A stretch of 64,000 nucleotides of DNA from Rhodococcus ruber NBRC 15591. Its GTDB lineage: Bacteria > Actinomycetota > Actinomycetes > Mycobacteriales > Mycobacteriaceae. The notes beneath the pieces were generated by a model, which saw nothing but the letters and a program-made list of their open reading frames with translations, was not told the DNA's origin and made no database searches. The DNA lies in assembly GCF_001894945.1 (NCBI RefSeq), contig NZ_BCXE01000022.1, positions 219,825 through 283,824 on the forward strand, read 5' to 3'. Shown in pieces: positions 1 to 7,922 of this stretch (the stretch's first letter is position 1; the number at the start of each line of letters is the position of its first letter). The translations under genes were made by a program, and so were the position numbers.

Positions 1-687
1 CCCATCGTCGTGCGCAGGATCGACGGCGAGCGATACCAGCTCGTCATGGGTGAGCGCCGGTGGCGTGCCGGTCAGGAGGCCGGCCTCGCCACCATCCCGG
101 CGATCGTCCGTGAGACCGACGACCAGTCCCTCCTGCGCGACGCGCTGCTCGAGAACATCCACCGCGTCCAGCTCAATCCGCTGGAGGAAGCCGCGGCCTA
201 CCAACAGCTGCTCGAGGAGTTCGGGGTCACCCACGAGGAACTCGCGGCTCGCATCGGACGATCGCGTCCCGTGGTGACCAACATGATCCGGTTGCTCAAG
301 CTGCCGATCCCCGTCCAGCGGCGGGTGGCGGCGGGTGTGCTGTCCGCGGGGCATGCCCGCGCCCTGCTGTCCCTCGAAGCCGGGTCCGACGCGCAGGAGG
401 TTCTCGCGGCGCGCATCGTCGCCGAGGGCCTCTCCGTCCGCGCCACCGAGGAAGCGGTCATGCTGGCGAATCGCGGCGACGGGAAGGACCCCGCACCGCA
501 GCAGCGTCGCAAACCCATCCAGATGCCCGGCCTGCAGGACGTCGCGGAGCGCCTGTCCAATTCCTTCGACACCCGTGTCACGGTCAGCCTCGGCAAGCGC
601 AAGGGCAAGATCGTCGTGGAGTTCGGTTCGGTCGACGATCTGGAGCGGATCGTGGCGATGATGGAAACTCAGGCCGACCCCTCTTGA
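1..687 (+). CDS. parB: Chromosome partitioning protein ParB, 5'-truncated
   Basis: ParB clamp protein that loads at parS sites in a CTP-dependent way and acts with ParA in origin segregation. The reading frame is open from base 1, so 228 C-terminal residues are seen and roughly 100 N-terminal residues lie outside the window. The CTP-binding GERRWRA motif is at fragment residues 17-23, the ENIHR box is at 51-55, a helix-turn-helix lies near 75-100 (ending [15 protein letters not shown]), and the C-terminal dimerisation segment closes the protein. The GTG at base 10 lies inside the ParB fold and is not the true start. Divergence of parB and the following GNAT gene from cwlM matches the M. tuberculosis locus. 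A parS-like site lies near 57.2 kb. Confidence 0.95.
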   Translation, partial: PIVVRRIDGERYQLVMGERRWRAGQEAGLATIPAIVRETDDQSLLRDALLENIHRVQLNPLEEAAAYQQLLEEFGVTHEELAARIGRSRPVVTNMIRLLKLPIPVQRRVAAGVLSAGHARALLSLEAGSDAQEVLAARIVAEGLSVRATEEAVMLANRGDGKDPAPQQRRKPIQMPGLQDVAERLSNSFDTRVTVSLGKRKGKIVVEFGSVDDLERIVAMMETQADPS

Positions 688-744
688 CGCCTCGGCACGT
701 CAGGACGACAGTCGAGGATACGGACATGGAGGCTGAGTAACCCA

Positions 745-1434
745 GTGTCGACTCGAGTCACAACACTCACCCTGGGCGGACTGGACCAGCTGTCGGCACA
801 CGCCCGACGCTGTGTGTTCTGGGAGATGGATCCCGCGGCGGTACGCGACGCGGGCGGGTTCTACGATCCGGAGTTCGAGAAGGAAGCGTGGCTGTCGATG
901 GTCATGCTCCAGTGGGGTTCCTGCGCCCAGGTCGCCACGCTCGACGACAAGCCCGCCGGCAGCGCGTTCTATGCCCCACCGAACATGGTGCCGCGCGCCC
1001 ACCTGTTCCCGACCTCCCCGGTGAGCGCCGATGCGATCCTGCTGACCACCGTCCGGATCGAGCCGCTCGCGGAGGACAGCGACCTCGGCGCGGGACTGAT
1101 CCGCGCCGTGATCTCCGACCTGGTCCGCCGCAACGTGCGCGCGATCGAGGCCTTCGGGTACCGGTCCGCCGGCGAGGAGGAGAGCGATGTCCCCGGCGCA
1201 ACGGCGGCCCGGGACTGCTCCCCCGCCGAATGCATGATCGAGGCCGGATTCCTCGAGGACATGGGGTTCGAGGTTGTCGCCCACCATCACCGCTTCCCCA
1301 GGCTGCGACTCGAACTCGATCGCGATCACGAGTGGAAGATCGGCGTGGAAGCGGCCCTGGACCGGCTGCTCGAGGAGGCCGCACTCACCGTCGCGGGCAT
1401 CTCGGACCGCACGCCCGTCGGGGCGGCCCGCTGA
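745..1434 (+). CDS. GNAT-family N-acetyltransferase-like protein (Rv3916c-type)
   Basis: 229-residue cytoplasmic protein whose position between parB and cwlM matches the conserved actinobacterial GNAT-like gene; its substrate is unknown. The C-terminal half has the alternating beta/alpha pattern of GNAT folds (VRIEPLAEDSDLGAGLIRAV, then FGYRSAGEE, then a Cys-containing segment and FLEDMGFEVVAHHHRFPRLRL). The GTG start at 745 is supported by GGAGG at 728-732. The stop codon lies inside a hairpin shared with the convergent cwlM gene. It probably follows parB in the same transcription unit, since only 57 bases separate them. The fold assignment rests on pattern and synteny rather than a catalytic motif. 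Confidence 0.75.
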   Translation: MSTRVTTLTLGGLDQLSAHARRCVFWEMDPAAVRDAGGFYDPEFEKEAWLSMVMLQWGSCAQVATLDDKPAGSAFYAPPNMVPRAHLFPTSPVSADAILLTTVRIEPLAEDSDLGAGLIRAVISDLVRRNVRAIEAFGYRSAGEEESDVPGATAARDCSPAECMIEAGFLEDMGFEVVAHHHRFPRLRLELDRDHEWKIGVEAALDRLLEEAALTVAGISDRTPVGAAR

Positions 1435-1451
1435 GCGAACCGCTCAGCGGG
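1427..1451. terminator. Bidirectional hairpin between convergent GNAT gene and cwlM
   Basis: Perfect inverted repeat with 11-bp arms (CCCGCTGAGCG at 1427-1437 and its complement at 1441-1451) and a 3-base AAC loop. The left arm contains the stop codon of the rightward gene (1432-1434) and the right arm contains the stop codon of the leftward gene (1444-1446). There is no T-run, as is common for actinobacterial hairpin terminators. Confidence 0.65.
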
Positions 1452-2628
1452 TCTCGGTGATCGACAGTTCCTCGGCGAGCAGTTCGGCGAAGGTGTACGT
1501 GCCGGTGGGCTGATCGTCCTGCCCCAGGAGGTAGAGGCGCTTCACGGAGATGAGAATGGCCTCGGCGATGATGTCCCGCGAACGGGGGTTGGCCAGGACC
1601 GAGGCATCCTGCGCGTTCGTGAGATATCCGAGATCGAGCTGCACGGTGGGCATGTTCGTCAGGCGCAGCAGATCCCACGTGCGGCCGTGGCTGCGGCAGT
1701 CCCGCAGGGCCGTGCGTGCCGTCACTTCGCGTTGGATGAATCCGGTGAGCACCTGGCCGATCATCGACTCGGAGCCGTGCGCGTTGCCGTAGTGGAAGCT
1801 TGCGATGCCGCTCGCGGCCGGGTTGGGGCTGCTGTCGCAGCGGAGGGAGATCATCAGATCGGCGCCGAACGCGTTGGAGGTTCCGGCTCGCTCGATGTTC
1901 GACGGATTCGCGTGGTACGGCCGGGAGAGGAAGGTCTCCATTCCCGTCGCGGCCATGCGGCCCTCGAGGCGTCGAGCGAGGTCCCACAGGATGTCGGCCT
2001 CGGAGATGTCGCCGTGTGGGCTGCGCACGATGATTCCGTGGTCGCGCCCGCCGAGGCCGGGGTCGATGACGATGCGTTTGCCGCTCAGATGCGGACCGGA
2101 CCGGCGGACGATCTCCTCTTCGCTGATGGCGTGCGGAGACCCACCGGTGACGCGGGTGCCGAGCAGCTCCAGCGAGCGGAGGGTCTCCGGGCCGCAGATA
2201 CCGTCGGGCGCGAGACCGATCTCCCGCTGGAAGGAACTCAGCGCCTCGTGGGTGCGCGGTCCGAAGTAGCCGTCGACCCGGTCCACGTAGAACCCGAGGT
2301 CCTGTAGGCGCCGCTGCAGGGTTGCGACGTCGTCGCCGTAGAGCGGGGCGGAGAGCTGATAGATGAGGGTGCGGGCGCCGAGCCGGTACGAGGCTTCCTT
2401 CAGCGACCGGTACGTGGCGGGACCGACGATGCCGTCGACGAGCAGACCACGCTGCTGCTGGAACGCACGCACCGCGCTGTCGAGGTCACGGTCGAACACC
2501 GCATCGGAGCCCACCCAGCTGTCGCCGGCGGCGACGTCGGACTCGCCGTGCAGAAACCCGAGGCCGGTGAGGGTGCTCCGGATTTCGGCGACGGCAGGGC
2601 CATGGTCGCCGTAGCGCAGTCGGTGCAT
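1444..2628 (-). CDS. cwlM: CwlM-like peptidoglycan synthesis regulator (degenerate amidase_3)
   Basis: 394-residue protein with two peptidoglycan-binding_1 repeats (about 3-78 and 96-156) followed by an N-acetylmuramoyl-L-alanine amidase_3 domain (about 183-375). There is no signal peptide. The ATG at 2628 begins the first repeat and is preceded by GGAAAGG; a longer in-frame extension to 2988 has no domain content and runs through trxA. Zinc and catalytic positions of the amidase look lost: the usual DPGHGG is DPGLGG (Leu192), the usual SIHxN is SLRCD (Arg263), and the catalytic Glu before GF is Asp332; Glu210 is retained. In mycobacteria CwlM is a non-enzymatic, PknB-phosphorylated activator of MurA that also contacts MurJ. 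A regulatory role here is inferred from those lost residues and from synteny. Confidence 0.9.
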   Translation of the reverse strand: MHRLRYGDHGPAVAEIRSTLTGLGFLHGESDVAAGDSWVGSDAVFDRDLDSAVRAFQQQRGLLVDGIVGPATYRSLKEASYRLGARTLIYQLSAPLYGDDVATLQRRLQDLGFYVDRVDGYFGPRTHEALSSFQREIGLAPDGICGPETLRSLELLGTRVTGGSPHAISEEEIVRRSGPHLSGKRIVIDPGLGGRDHGIIVRSPHGDISEADILWDLARRLEGRMAATGMETFLSRPYHANPSNIERAGTSNAFGADLMISLRCDSSPNPAASGIASFHYGNAHGSESMIGQVLTGFIQREVTARTALRDCRSHGRTWDLLRLTNMPTVQLDLGYLTNAQDASVLANPRSRDIIAEAILISVKRLYLLGQDDQPTGTYTFAELLAEELSITETR

Positions 2629-2756
2629 GTCTCGGCCCTTTCCGTGCTGCTGACCTGCTGTGCCCGGTGTTCCACCAGACCATCGTTCGATTGTCGCAGA
2701 TACGCCCGGACCACGAATAATCCGGGCGCATCCGTGTCGACGTGGAAAACGGTGAT

Positions 2757-3086
2757 TCAGAGTACGTCGGCGAGGTCGCGGAGGAGGGCCGCCTTGCCCT
2801 TCGCACCGACGATGGTCTTCACCGGCTTGCCGCCGGAGAACAGGATCATCGTCGGGATCGACATGACCTTGTAGTCGCGCGCCGCAGCGGGGTTGGCGTC
2901 GATGTCGAGCTTGGCGATCTTGAGCTTGTCGGAGTGCTCCCCGGCGATCTCCTCGAGAACGGGAGCCACCATCTTGCACGGGCCGCACCAGGTGGCCCAG
3001 AAATCGACCAGTACCGGCTTGTCGGACTGCAGGACGTCCTCGACGAACGAGGCGTCGGAGATGGTGACGGTGTTCTTGTCGGCCAC
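2757..3086 (-). CDS. trxA: Thioredoxin
   Basis: 109-residue cytoplasmic disulfide reductant with the WCGPC active site (Cys34, Cys37) and the cis-Pro loop SIPT. The GTG at 3086 is chosen because AGGAG sits 6-7 bases upstream and because it gives the family's normal length of about 105-115 residues; the longer open frame to 3266 overlaps trxB. It lies 30 bases behind trxB, so both are probably made from one mRNA driven by the SigH-like promoter upstream of trxB. It is the ortholog of mycobacterial TrxC (Rv3914) by position. Confidence 0.96.
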   Translation of the reverse strand: MADKNTVTISDASFVEDVLQSDKPVLVDFWATWCGPCKMVAPVLEEIAGEHSDKLKIAKLDIDANPAAARDYKVMSIPTMILFSGGKPVKTIVGAKGKAALLRDLADVL

Positions 3087-3117
3087 GATTGCTCCTACTC
3101 GATGAAGGGGGAAGGGA

Positions 3118-4086
3118 TCAGTATCCGGCGTTGACGGTGATCGGGTGGTGGTCCGGCAGTTCGGCGAGCCAGCGCTCGGCGTCGAGCGAGGCGGAGCAGC
3201 CGGTGCCGGCGGCGGTGATCGCCTGGCGGTAGATGTGGTCGACGAGGTCGCCGGCGGCGAACACACCGGGCAGGTTGGTGGCGGTGGTCGGCTGCTGCAC
3301 CTTCACGTAGCCGGCGTCGTCGACGTCGACCTGTCCGCGGACGAGTTCGCTGCGGGGATCGTGGCCGATCGCGACGAACATGCCGGTCACCGGGAGAGTG
3401 CTGCGTTCGCCGGTGACGGTGTCCTCCAGGACCAGACCGGTGACGGAGGTATCGCCGAGCACCTCGACCGGCTTGGCGTTGGTGACGATGCGGATCTTCT
3501 CGTTCGCGCGGGCGCGGTCGAGCATGATCTTGGAGGCGCGGAACTCCTCACGACGGTGGACGAGGGTGACGCTGCGGGCGAAGCGGGTCAGGAAGGTCGC
3601 TTCCTCCATGGCGGAGTCGCCACCGCCGACGACGGCGATGTCCTGGTCGCGGAAGAAGAAGCCGTCGCAGGTGGCGCAGGCGGACACACCGCGTCCGAGG
3701 AGCTGTTCCTCGCCGGGGATGCCGAGGTAGCGGGCGGCGGCGCCCATCGCGAGGATGACGGCGCGGGCCTGGTAGGTCTGTCCGTTGGCGACGACCTTCT
3801 TGACGTCGCCGGTCAGGTCGAGTTCGTCGACGTCCTCGGAGCGGATGTCGGCGCCGAAACGCAGGGCCTGCTCACGCATCTGATCCATCAGGTCCGGCCC
3901 CATGATGCCCTCGCGGAAGCCCGGAAAGTTCTCGACTTCGGTGGTGGTCATCAGGGCGCCGCCGAACTGGGTTCCTTCGAACAGCAACGGCTTCAGTTCG
4001 GCACGGGCGGCGTAGATCCCGGCGGTGTATCCGGCCGGGCCCGAACCGACGATGACAAGGTCGTGGATCGTGGAATCAGTGGTCAT
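3118..4086 (-). CDS. trxB: Thioredoxin reductase (NADPH)
   Basis: 322-residue FAD/NADPH enzyme that reduces thioredoxin. The FAD-binding GSGPAG is at residues 14-19, the redox pair CATC is Cys137/Cys140, the NADPH-binding GGGDSA follows, and a second FAD motif with AAGD is near the C-terminus. The ATG at 4086 begins a canonical N-terminus; the frame stays open for another 38 codons upstream, but those encode low-complexity sequence overlapping the 16-bp repeat array. It is first in the trxB-trxA pair. In M. tuberculosis it follows sigM-rsmA directly, but here a 2.5-kb oxidoreductase/TetR insertion separates them and trxB has its own promoter. Confidence 0.96.
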   Translation of the reverse strand: MTTDSTIHDLVIVGSGPAGYTAGIYAARAELKPLLFEGTQFGGALMTTTEVENFPGFREGIMGPDLMDQMREQALRFGADIRSEDVDELDLTGDVKKVVANGQTYQARAVILAMGAAARYLGIPGEEQLLGRGVSACATCDGFFFRDQDIAVVGGGDSAMEEATFLTRFARSVTLVHRREEFRASKIMLDRARANEKIRIVTNAKPVEVLGDTSVTGLVLEDTVTGERSTLPVTGMFVAIGHDPRSELVRGQVDVDDAGYVKVQQPTTATNLPGVFAAGDLVDHIYRQAITAAGTGCSASLDAERWLAELPDHHPITVNAGY

Positions 4087-4100
4087 GCGAGCCTTCCGGT

Positions 4101-4148
4101 GTCTGCTGGTGCTTCTGTCTGCTGGTGCTTCTGCCTGCTGGTACTTCG
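4101..4148 (-). repeat. Three tandem 16-bp repeats in the trxB leader
   Basis: On the plus strand GTCTGCTGGTGCTTCT occurs at 4101-4116 and 4117-4132, followed by a copy with three mismatches at 4133-4148 (GCCTGCTGGTACTTCG). The array begins 14 bases upstream of the trxB ATG, between it and the SigH-like promoter, so it would be transcribed as part of the 5' leader and carries or flanks the ribosome binding region. Function is unknown. Confidence 0.9.
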
Positions 4149-4205
4149 ATGACGGACGAGCCCGAAGGCCCGTGACCGGGACGTCAGTGGTCCACAACAT
4201 GGGTC

Positions 4206-4231
4206 AACACCAGGGTAAGGGGTGTTGTTCC
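4206..4231 (-). promoter_or_regulatory. SigH/SigR-type promoter of trxB-trxA
   Basis: On the minus strand GGAAC (4231-4227) is followed after exactly 18 bases by GTT (4208-4206). This fits the GGAA(T/C)-N17-19-GTT promoter class read by the thiol-oxidative-stress sigma factors SigR (Streptomyces) and SigH (mycobacteria), which are known to drive trxB-trxC. Transcription would begin near 4200, giving a leader of about 110 bases. Confidence 0.75.
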
Positions 4232-4680
4232 TCGCGTGCCGTGCGTCACGCCACAGTCAGGCGTATTCTGCCCCGCTGCCGGCGGAGTGGTGGCGGGAGC
4301 CCTGGCACACAGAGGTCGAATCGTCACGTTGACGATATGGACGCTGTCAGCTCTTGCCGTCTCGTCCCGGGCATCGGGTCCTCTCCCCTCCCCCACGCGC
4401 GACCCGATGCCCGGCATGTCGACGACCGCCGATCATGTCTCCCGGGAGTCCGGGCGCTCGTACCGTCCGAGCACGGGCCGGGTCTGCACGGGATCGGGTG
4501 TGCACGGGCCGGGTGAGTGGGGTGGCGCCACGAGGTACGCGGTCGGCGCCCGGCGGGTGCCGCACCGGCGGCGCGACCCGCTGCGCACGCGGCGCATCGG
4601 GTTCGATTCCGGAAGCGCGAATCTCGTGCGCGAACGCCGGGGTCCCGGATCGTCGGCCCCGCATCGCCGTTCAGCGTCCG

Positions 4681-5880
4681 TCAGGCGCGGTGCTCCACGT
4701 CGCGCAGGGCTTCGCGCACGACACACCGGGTGCCGGTGTAGATGGTCGGCATGCACTTGTTGCAGTGGATGCACAGCCCCTCGCGCACGTGTTCGTCCCG
4801 GAACTTGTTGACGAGAGACGGGTCCCGCAACAGCGCCCGCCCCATCGCGACGAAATCGAATCCCTCGTCGAGCGCGTTCTCGATGGTGTCGATCCGGTTG
4901 ATGCCGCCGAGGAGGATGAGCGGCATGCTCAGTTCCGACCGGAACTGCCGCGCCATCGGGAGGAAGAACGCCTCCTCGAACGGGTAGACGGGGAAGAGCC
5001 TCGGTCCGTAGAACCGCAGCCCCAGTCCGACGAGCCTGGGCTGGGACGCGACGAACTCGGCCATCGGGACGTCGCCGCGGAAGAAGTACATGCCGTTGAG
5101 CAGCGAGCTGCCGCCCGTGAGTTCCATTGCGTCGATGTGACCGTCGGATTCGATCAGCCGCGCCATCGGCAGGCTCTCGTGGAGCCACAGTCCCTTCGGG
5201 ACGCCGTCCGTCATGTTGAACTTGACGATGACGGCAACCGAGTCACCGGCTGCCTTTCGGACGGCCTCGAGAACGCGCCGGGGCAGCGCGGTTCGCTTCT
5301 CGAGACTGCCGCCGTAGCGGTCGCTGCGCTTGTTGAGATTCGGGCTGAGGAACGAGCTGAGCAGATAGTTGTGTCCCAGATGCACCTCGAGCGCGTCGAA
5401 TCCGGCCTCGACGGCGTAGCGGGTCGCGTTCTCGTAGTCGGCGACGACCTGATCGAGTTGCTCGAGACTCGCGCCCCGCACCAGGCCCATCGCGGGGGCG
5501 CTGATGCGGGTGGACGGGGCGAGGGTCTTCGTTCCGTTGGAGATCTGGTTGGCGACGAGGCCGGCGTGACCGATCTGCGCCGAGGCGAGAGCGCCCTCGG
5601 CGTGCACGGCGTCGGTGAGTCGCCGGAGGCCGGGGACGGTGTCGCGGTCGAGGACGACGGTGTTGCGATGCACGCGTCCGCCTGGGGCGACGGCGCAGTA
5701 CGCGACGGTGGTCAGGGCGGTGCCACCGCGGGCGACCTCGGCATGGAACTCGACGAGTTCGTCGGTGACGCGACCGCCGGGCATGACGCCTTCGAATGTC
5801 GCGGCCTTGAGGATGCGGTTGCGCAGGGTGAGCGGTCCGAGCCGGGCGGGCTCGAACACGGCAGGTCGCGACGAGGTCAT
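4681..5880 (-). CDS. NADH:flavin oxidoreductase (old yellow enzyme family, Fe-S variant)
   Basis: 399-residue FMN TIM-barrel protein. Recognisable features are RNRILKAATFEG near the N-terminus, the substrate-binding HLGHNYLLSSFLSP followed by NKRSDRYGGS, and the phosphate-binding GGI plus MGRALLRDP near the end. Cysteines at about 370, 373, 376 and 386 (CIHCNKC, then TRC) are the [4Fe-4S] ligands typical of the 2,4-dienoyl-CoA reductase branch, but the C-terminal NAD(P)H-binding domain of that enzyme is absent. The ATG at 5880 follows AGTAGGGGC. It is divergent from a TetR regulator that probably controls it. The pair interrupts the sigM-anti-sigma-trx order seen in mycobacteria. The physiological substrate cannot be read from sequence. 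Confidence 0.88.
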   Translation of the reverse strand: MTSSRPAVFEPARLGPLTLRNRILKAATFEGVMPGGRVTDELVEFHAEVARGGTALTTVAYCAVAPGGRVHRNTVVLDRDTVPGLRRLTDAVHAEGALASAQIGHAGLVANQISNGTKTLAPSTRISAPAMGLVRGASLEQLDQVVADYENATRYAVEAGFDALEVHLGHNYLLSSFLSPNLNKRSDRYGGSLEKRTALPRRVLEAVRKAAGDSVAVIVKFNMTDGVPKGLWLHESLPMARLIESDGHIDAMELTGGSSLLNGMYFFRGDVPMAEFVASQPRLVGLGLRFYGPRLFPVYPFEEAFFLPMARQFRSELSMPLILLGGINRIDTIENALDEGFDFVAMGRALLRDPSLVNKFRDEHVREGLCIHCNKCMPTIYTGTRCVVREALRDVEHRA

Positions 5881-5905
5881 GCCCCTACTTTCGATGCCAG
5901 TGGTT

Positions 5906-5927
5906 CTGTAACGTGTTGCAACTATAG
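5906..5927. promoter_or_regulatory. Candidate TetR operator in the divergent promoter
   Basis: Imperfect 22-bp dyad (CTGTAACGTG... to ...ACTATAG) containing the 8-bp perfect palindrome GTTGCAAC at 5915-5922, midway in the 81-base gap between the divergent oxidoreductase and TetR genes. The assignment rests on position and symmetry only. Confidence 0.4.
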
Positions 5928-5961
5928 TGCCGCGGCGTGCCGTGCGCCACAATCACCGGTG

Positions 5962-6531
5962 ATGACCACATCCGACCGCTCCCCCACGCCCGCCGGCCGC
6001 CCCCGCGATCCGCGCATCGACACCGAGGTCCTCGCCGTGACCCGTGCGATGCTGCTCGAGGTCGGCTGGGAGCGCCTGAGCCTGCGCGGGATCGCGGCCC
6101 GCGCCGGGGTGAGCCGGGCGGCGCTGGCCCGGCGGTGGCCGTCCAAGGCGCACCTCGTGCTCGACTCGATTCTCGGCTCCGCGCCGGACCTGGCACCGAT
6201 CCAGGGGACGGACCGTCGGGGCTGGATCGAGTGGGTGGTCCAGGGCAGTGCGGACCTGTTCGCCCGCCCCGACGTCCGCGCTGCCCTGCCCGGGCTCGTC
6301 GCGGCGCTCCGTGATCACGAGGATCTGCGGAACACGCTGTGGCGCAACTTCAGCGGCCCGAGCGCGGCCCTGTTCTCCGACGGCTCCGCCCGCGCCGACC
6401 TCGACGCGCGCGCCGTGCTCGTCCTTGCCGCGGGCGCGGCGATGTTCGCGAGTGTCGTTGCGGCCGAAGATGATACGTCGTCCCTGCGGACACGGATCCT
6501 CGACCTGCTGCTGCCCGCCGCCGACGAGTGA
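5962..6531 (+). CDS. TetR/AcrR-family transcriptional regulator
   Basis: 189-residue repressor-type protein. The N-terminal TetR helix-turn-helix is clear (LLEVGWERLSLRGIAARAG, then VSRAALARRWPSKAHLVLDS); the rest is an alpha-helical ligand domain. The ATG at 5962 is chosen because the DNA-binding domain starts about 25 residues later; the same frame is open back to 4354 but that part is non-coding. It is divergent from the flavin oxidoreductase gene with an 81-base shared promoter region, so it probably controls that gene and itself. Ligand unknown. Confidence 0.88.
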   Translation: MTTSDRSPTPAGRPRDPRIDTEVLAVTRAMLLEVGWERLSLRGIAARAGVSRAALARRWPSKAHLVLDSILGSAPDLAPIQGTDRRGWIEWVVQGSADLFARPDVRAALPGLVAALRDHEDLRNTLWRNFSGPSAALFSDGSARADLDARAVLVLAAGAAMFASVVAAEDDTSSLRTRILDLLLPAADE

Positions 6532-6543
6532 ACTCGTTGCGTC

Positions 6544-7242
6544 TCAGCCGATCCCGTGGACAGCCAGGGTGGCCGGATCGGAGGCGCCACACCCGGTACC
6601 CACCACCAGCGCCGTCAACCGCGGCGACGCGGGATCGCCCAGGACCAGTGCCACCGCCTCCCGGCCGTCGAACCGGATCGTGCGCGATCCCAGTAGTAGT
6701 CGTGACTCGTCGATCCCGTTGGCGTCGAGGCATTCTCGGAGGGCTTCCCGGTCCGACAGAGGACCGGTGTCCGACGAGCCGATCATCGCGCGCCACGTCG
6801 CCGGATCCAGTACGTCGGTGTCGGGCGCGACGGTGTCGGGAGCGACGAGGGCAGGCGCAGCTGTCGATGCCGGAATCTCCGGACGGTCCGCGCCGCGGGC
6901 GACGACGGCGAATCCGATCGCCACCGCGGCCGCGGCCGCGGTCCCGATGCCGGCCGCAGCGAGCCGTCGGCGGCGACGCGCGGCGGCGTCGGCGGTCAGC
7001 GCCGTATCGATCCGGGCCGCGACGTCCGGCGGGATCGACGGCCCCCCGCCGTCTTCGGCTTCACCGAGAGCCCGCAGACGGCGGCCGACGGAGTCGAGCG
7101 CGGCGATCACCGTCATGGCGTCCGGATCCCGCCGTACCGCCGGCCACAACCGGGCGGCGACATCGTCGTCCAGAACACCGGCGTGCAGGTCGGCGAGCAG
7201 GTCGGCAGAATACGGCGGCTGCGGCAGCTCGTCCTCGGTCAT
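6544..7242 (-). CDS. Probable anti-sigma factor for SigM (RsmA position)
   Basis: 232-residue single-pass membrane protein lying 51 bases downstream of sigM in the same orientation, the position of RsmA (Rv3912) in M. tuberculosis. An N-terminal cytoplasmic part (1-90) would bind the sigma factor, a transmembrane helix follows the RRRRR stretch (about 95-113, AAAGIGTAAAAAVAIGFAVV), and the rest is extracytoplasmic. The HxxxCxxC zinc motif of classical ZAS anti-sigma factors is absent, so release is more likely by proteolysis or partner switching than by thiol oxidation. The assignment is by topology and synteny. Confidence 0.75.
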   Translation of the reverse strand: MTEDELPQPPYSADLLADLHAGVLDDDVAARLWPAVRRDPDAMTVIAALDSVGRRLRALGEAEDGGGPSIPPDVAARIDTALTADAAARRRRRLAAAGIGTAAAAAVAIGFAVVARGADRPEIPASTAAPALVAPDTVAPDTDVLDPATWRAMIGSSDTGPLSDREALRECLDANGIDESRLLLGSRTIRFDGREAVALVLGDPASPRLTALVVGTGCGASDPATLAVHGIG

Positions 7243-7293
7243 CCGCTGTCCTCTCCGCCTCGGGTGCCCTCACCAGGATAAGACGGTCACCGC

Positions 7294-7839
7294 TCACGAT
7301 CGGTTCCCCGTCTCCCGCAGGTCGCCGAGAAGCACCGCGAGCCGACGACGCCCCCGCGCGCACCGGCTCTTGACGGTGCCCTCGGGGACGCCGAGCCGTC
7401 GGGCCGCCTCGCTCACCGGCCGGCCTTCCACGTCGACCGCGACGATTGCGGCGCGCTGCTCCGGTGGCAGGGTGCACAGCGCCGCCTCGATGTCCAGCGC
7501 AATTTCCCGCTCCGCGATGCGATTTCGTTCGTCGCGGATGTCGGTGTGGTCGTCGTACAGCGGAACGGTCGGTCGTGCCCTGTTGCGCCGGATGCGGTCC
7601 AGGCACGCGTTCACCACGATGGTGTGCAACCAGCTGCGCACCGCCGCGTTGTTCCGGAACTTCCCCGCCGTGCGATGCGCCGACAGCAGCGCCTCCTGCA
7701 GTGCGTCCGCTGCATCCTCCGGCGAGTAGCTGGTGCGGCGCGCCACCTGCCACAGATGGTCGTAGTGCCGTTCGAGCAGGTGCGCGAACGCACGTCGGTC
7801 CCCCGCCACGTGCGCCGCCAGCAACTCGGCGTCGGACAT
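7294..7839 (-). CDS. sigM: ECF RNA polymerase sigma factor SigM
   Basis: 181-residue extracytoplasmic-function sigma factor. Sigma-70 region 2 covers about 5-75 (FAHLLERHYDHLWQVA, then DALQEALLSAH) and region 4 covers about 120-170 (LPPEQRAAIVAVDVEGRPVS, then GVPEGTVKSRCARGRRRLA). The ATG at 7839 follows AGGAA with a 7-base gap; an upstream in-frame ATG at 7872 would add 11 residues with no better ribosome site. It is co-directional with murJ, DUF6049 and the Nudix gene upstream and the anti-sigma gene downstream, the same order as Rv3908-Rv3912. SigM in mycobacteria governs late-phase surface-related genes. Confidence 0.92.
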   Translation of the reverse strand: MSDAELLAAHVAGDRRAFAHLLERHYDHLWQVARRTSYSPEDAADALQEALLSAHRTAGKFRNNAAVRSWLHTIVVNACLDRIRRNRARPTVPLYDDHTDIRDERNRIAEREIALDIEAALCTLPPEQRAAIVAVDVEGRPVSEAARRLGVPEGTVKSRCARGRRRLAVLLGDLRETGNRS

Positions 7840-7922
7840 GGCAATTCCTGCGATCCCCCCCAAAATTCGCACGCGCGGATGGTAGCCGATCGAGGTGGGC
7901 TACCGGGGGGTGCGAGTGCCGG

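Larger units (their letters stand above)
4087..4680. other. 594-base non-coding region between trxB and the oxidoreductase gene
   Basis: This stretch holds the 16-bp repeat array (4101-4148) and the SigH-like promoter (4206-4231). From about 4260 to 4680 I see GC-rich sequence without a convincing gene; open frames there lack ribosome sites or domains, and one simply reads through into the TetR gene. A T-arm-like sequence near 4610 has no matching acceptor or D-arm. Confidence 0.6.

Noticed and set aside
4600..4632. T-arm-like sequence (GGGTTCGATTCCGG) suggesting a tRNA gene
   Set aside because: The T-stem has a mismatch and no matching acceptor stem, D-arm or anticodon arm can be placed upstream.
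4354..5961. Long open frame upstream of the TetR gene on the plus strand
   Set aside because: It is in the TetR frame but covers the reverse complement of the oxidoreductase gene and non-coding DNA; it has no domain and the TetR ATG at 5962 explains the coding part.
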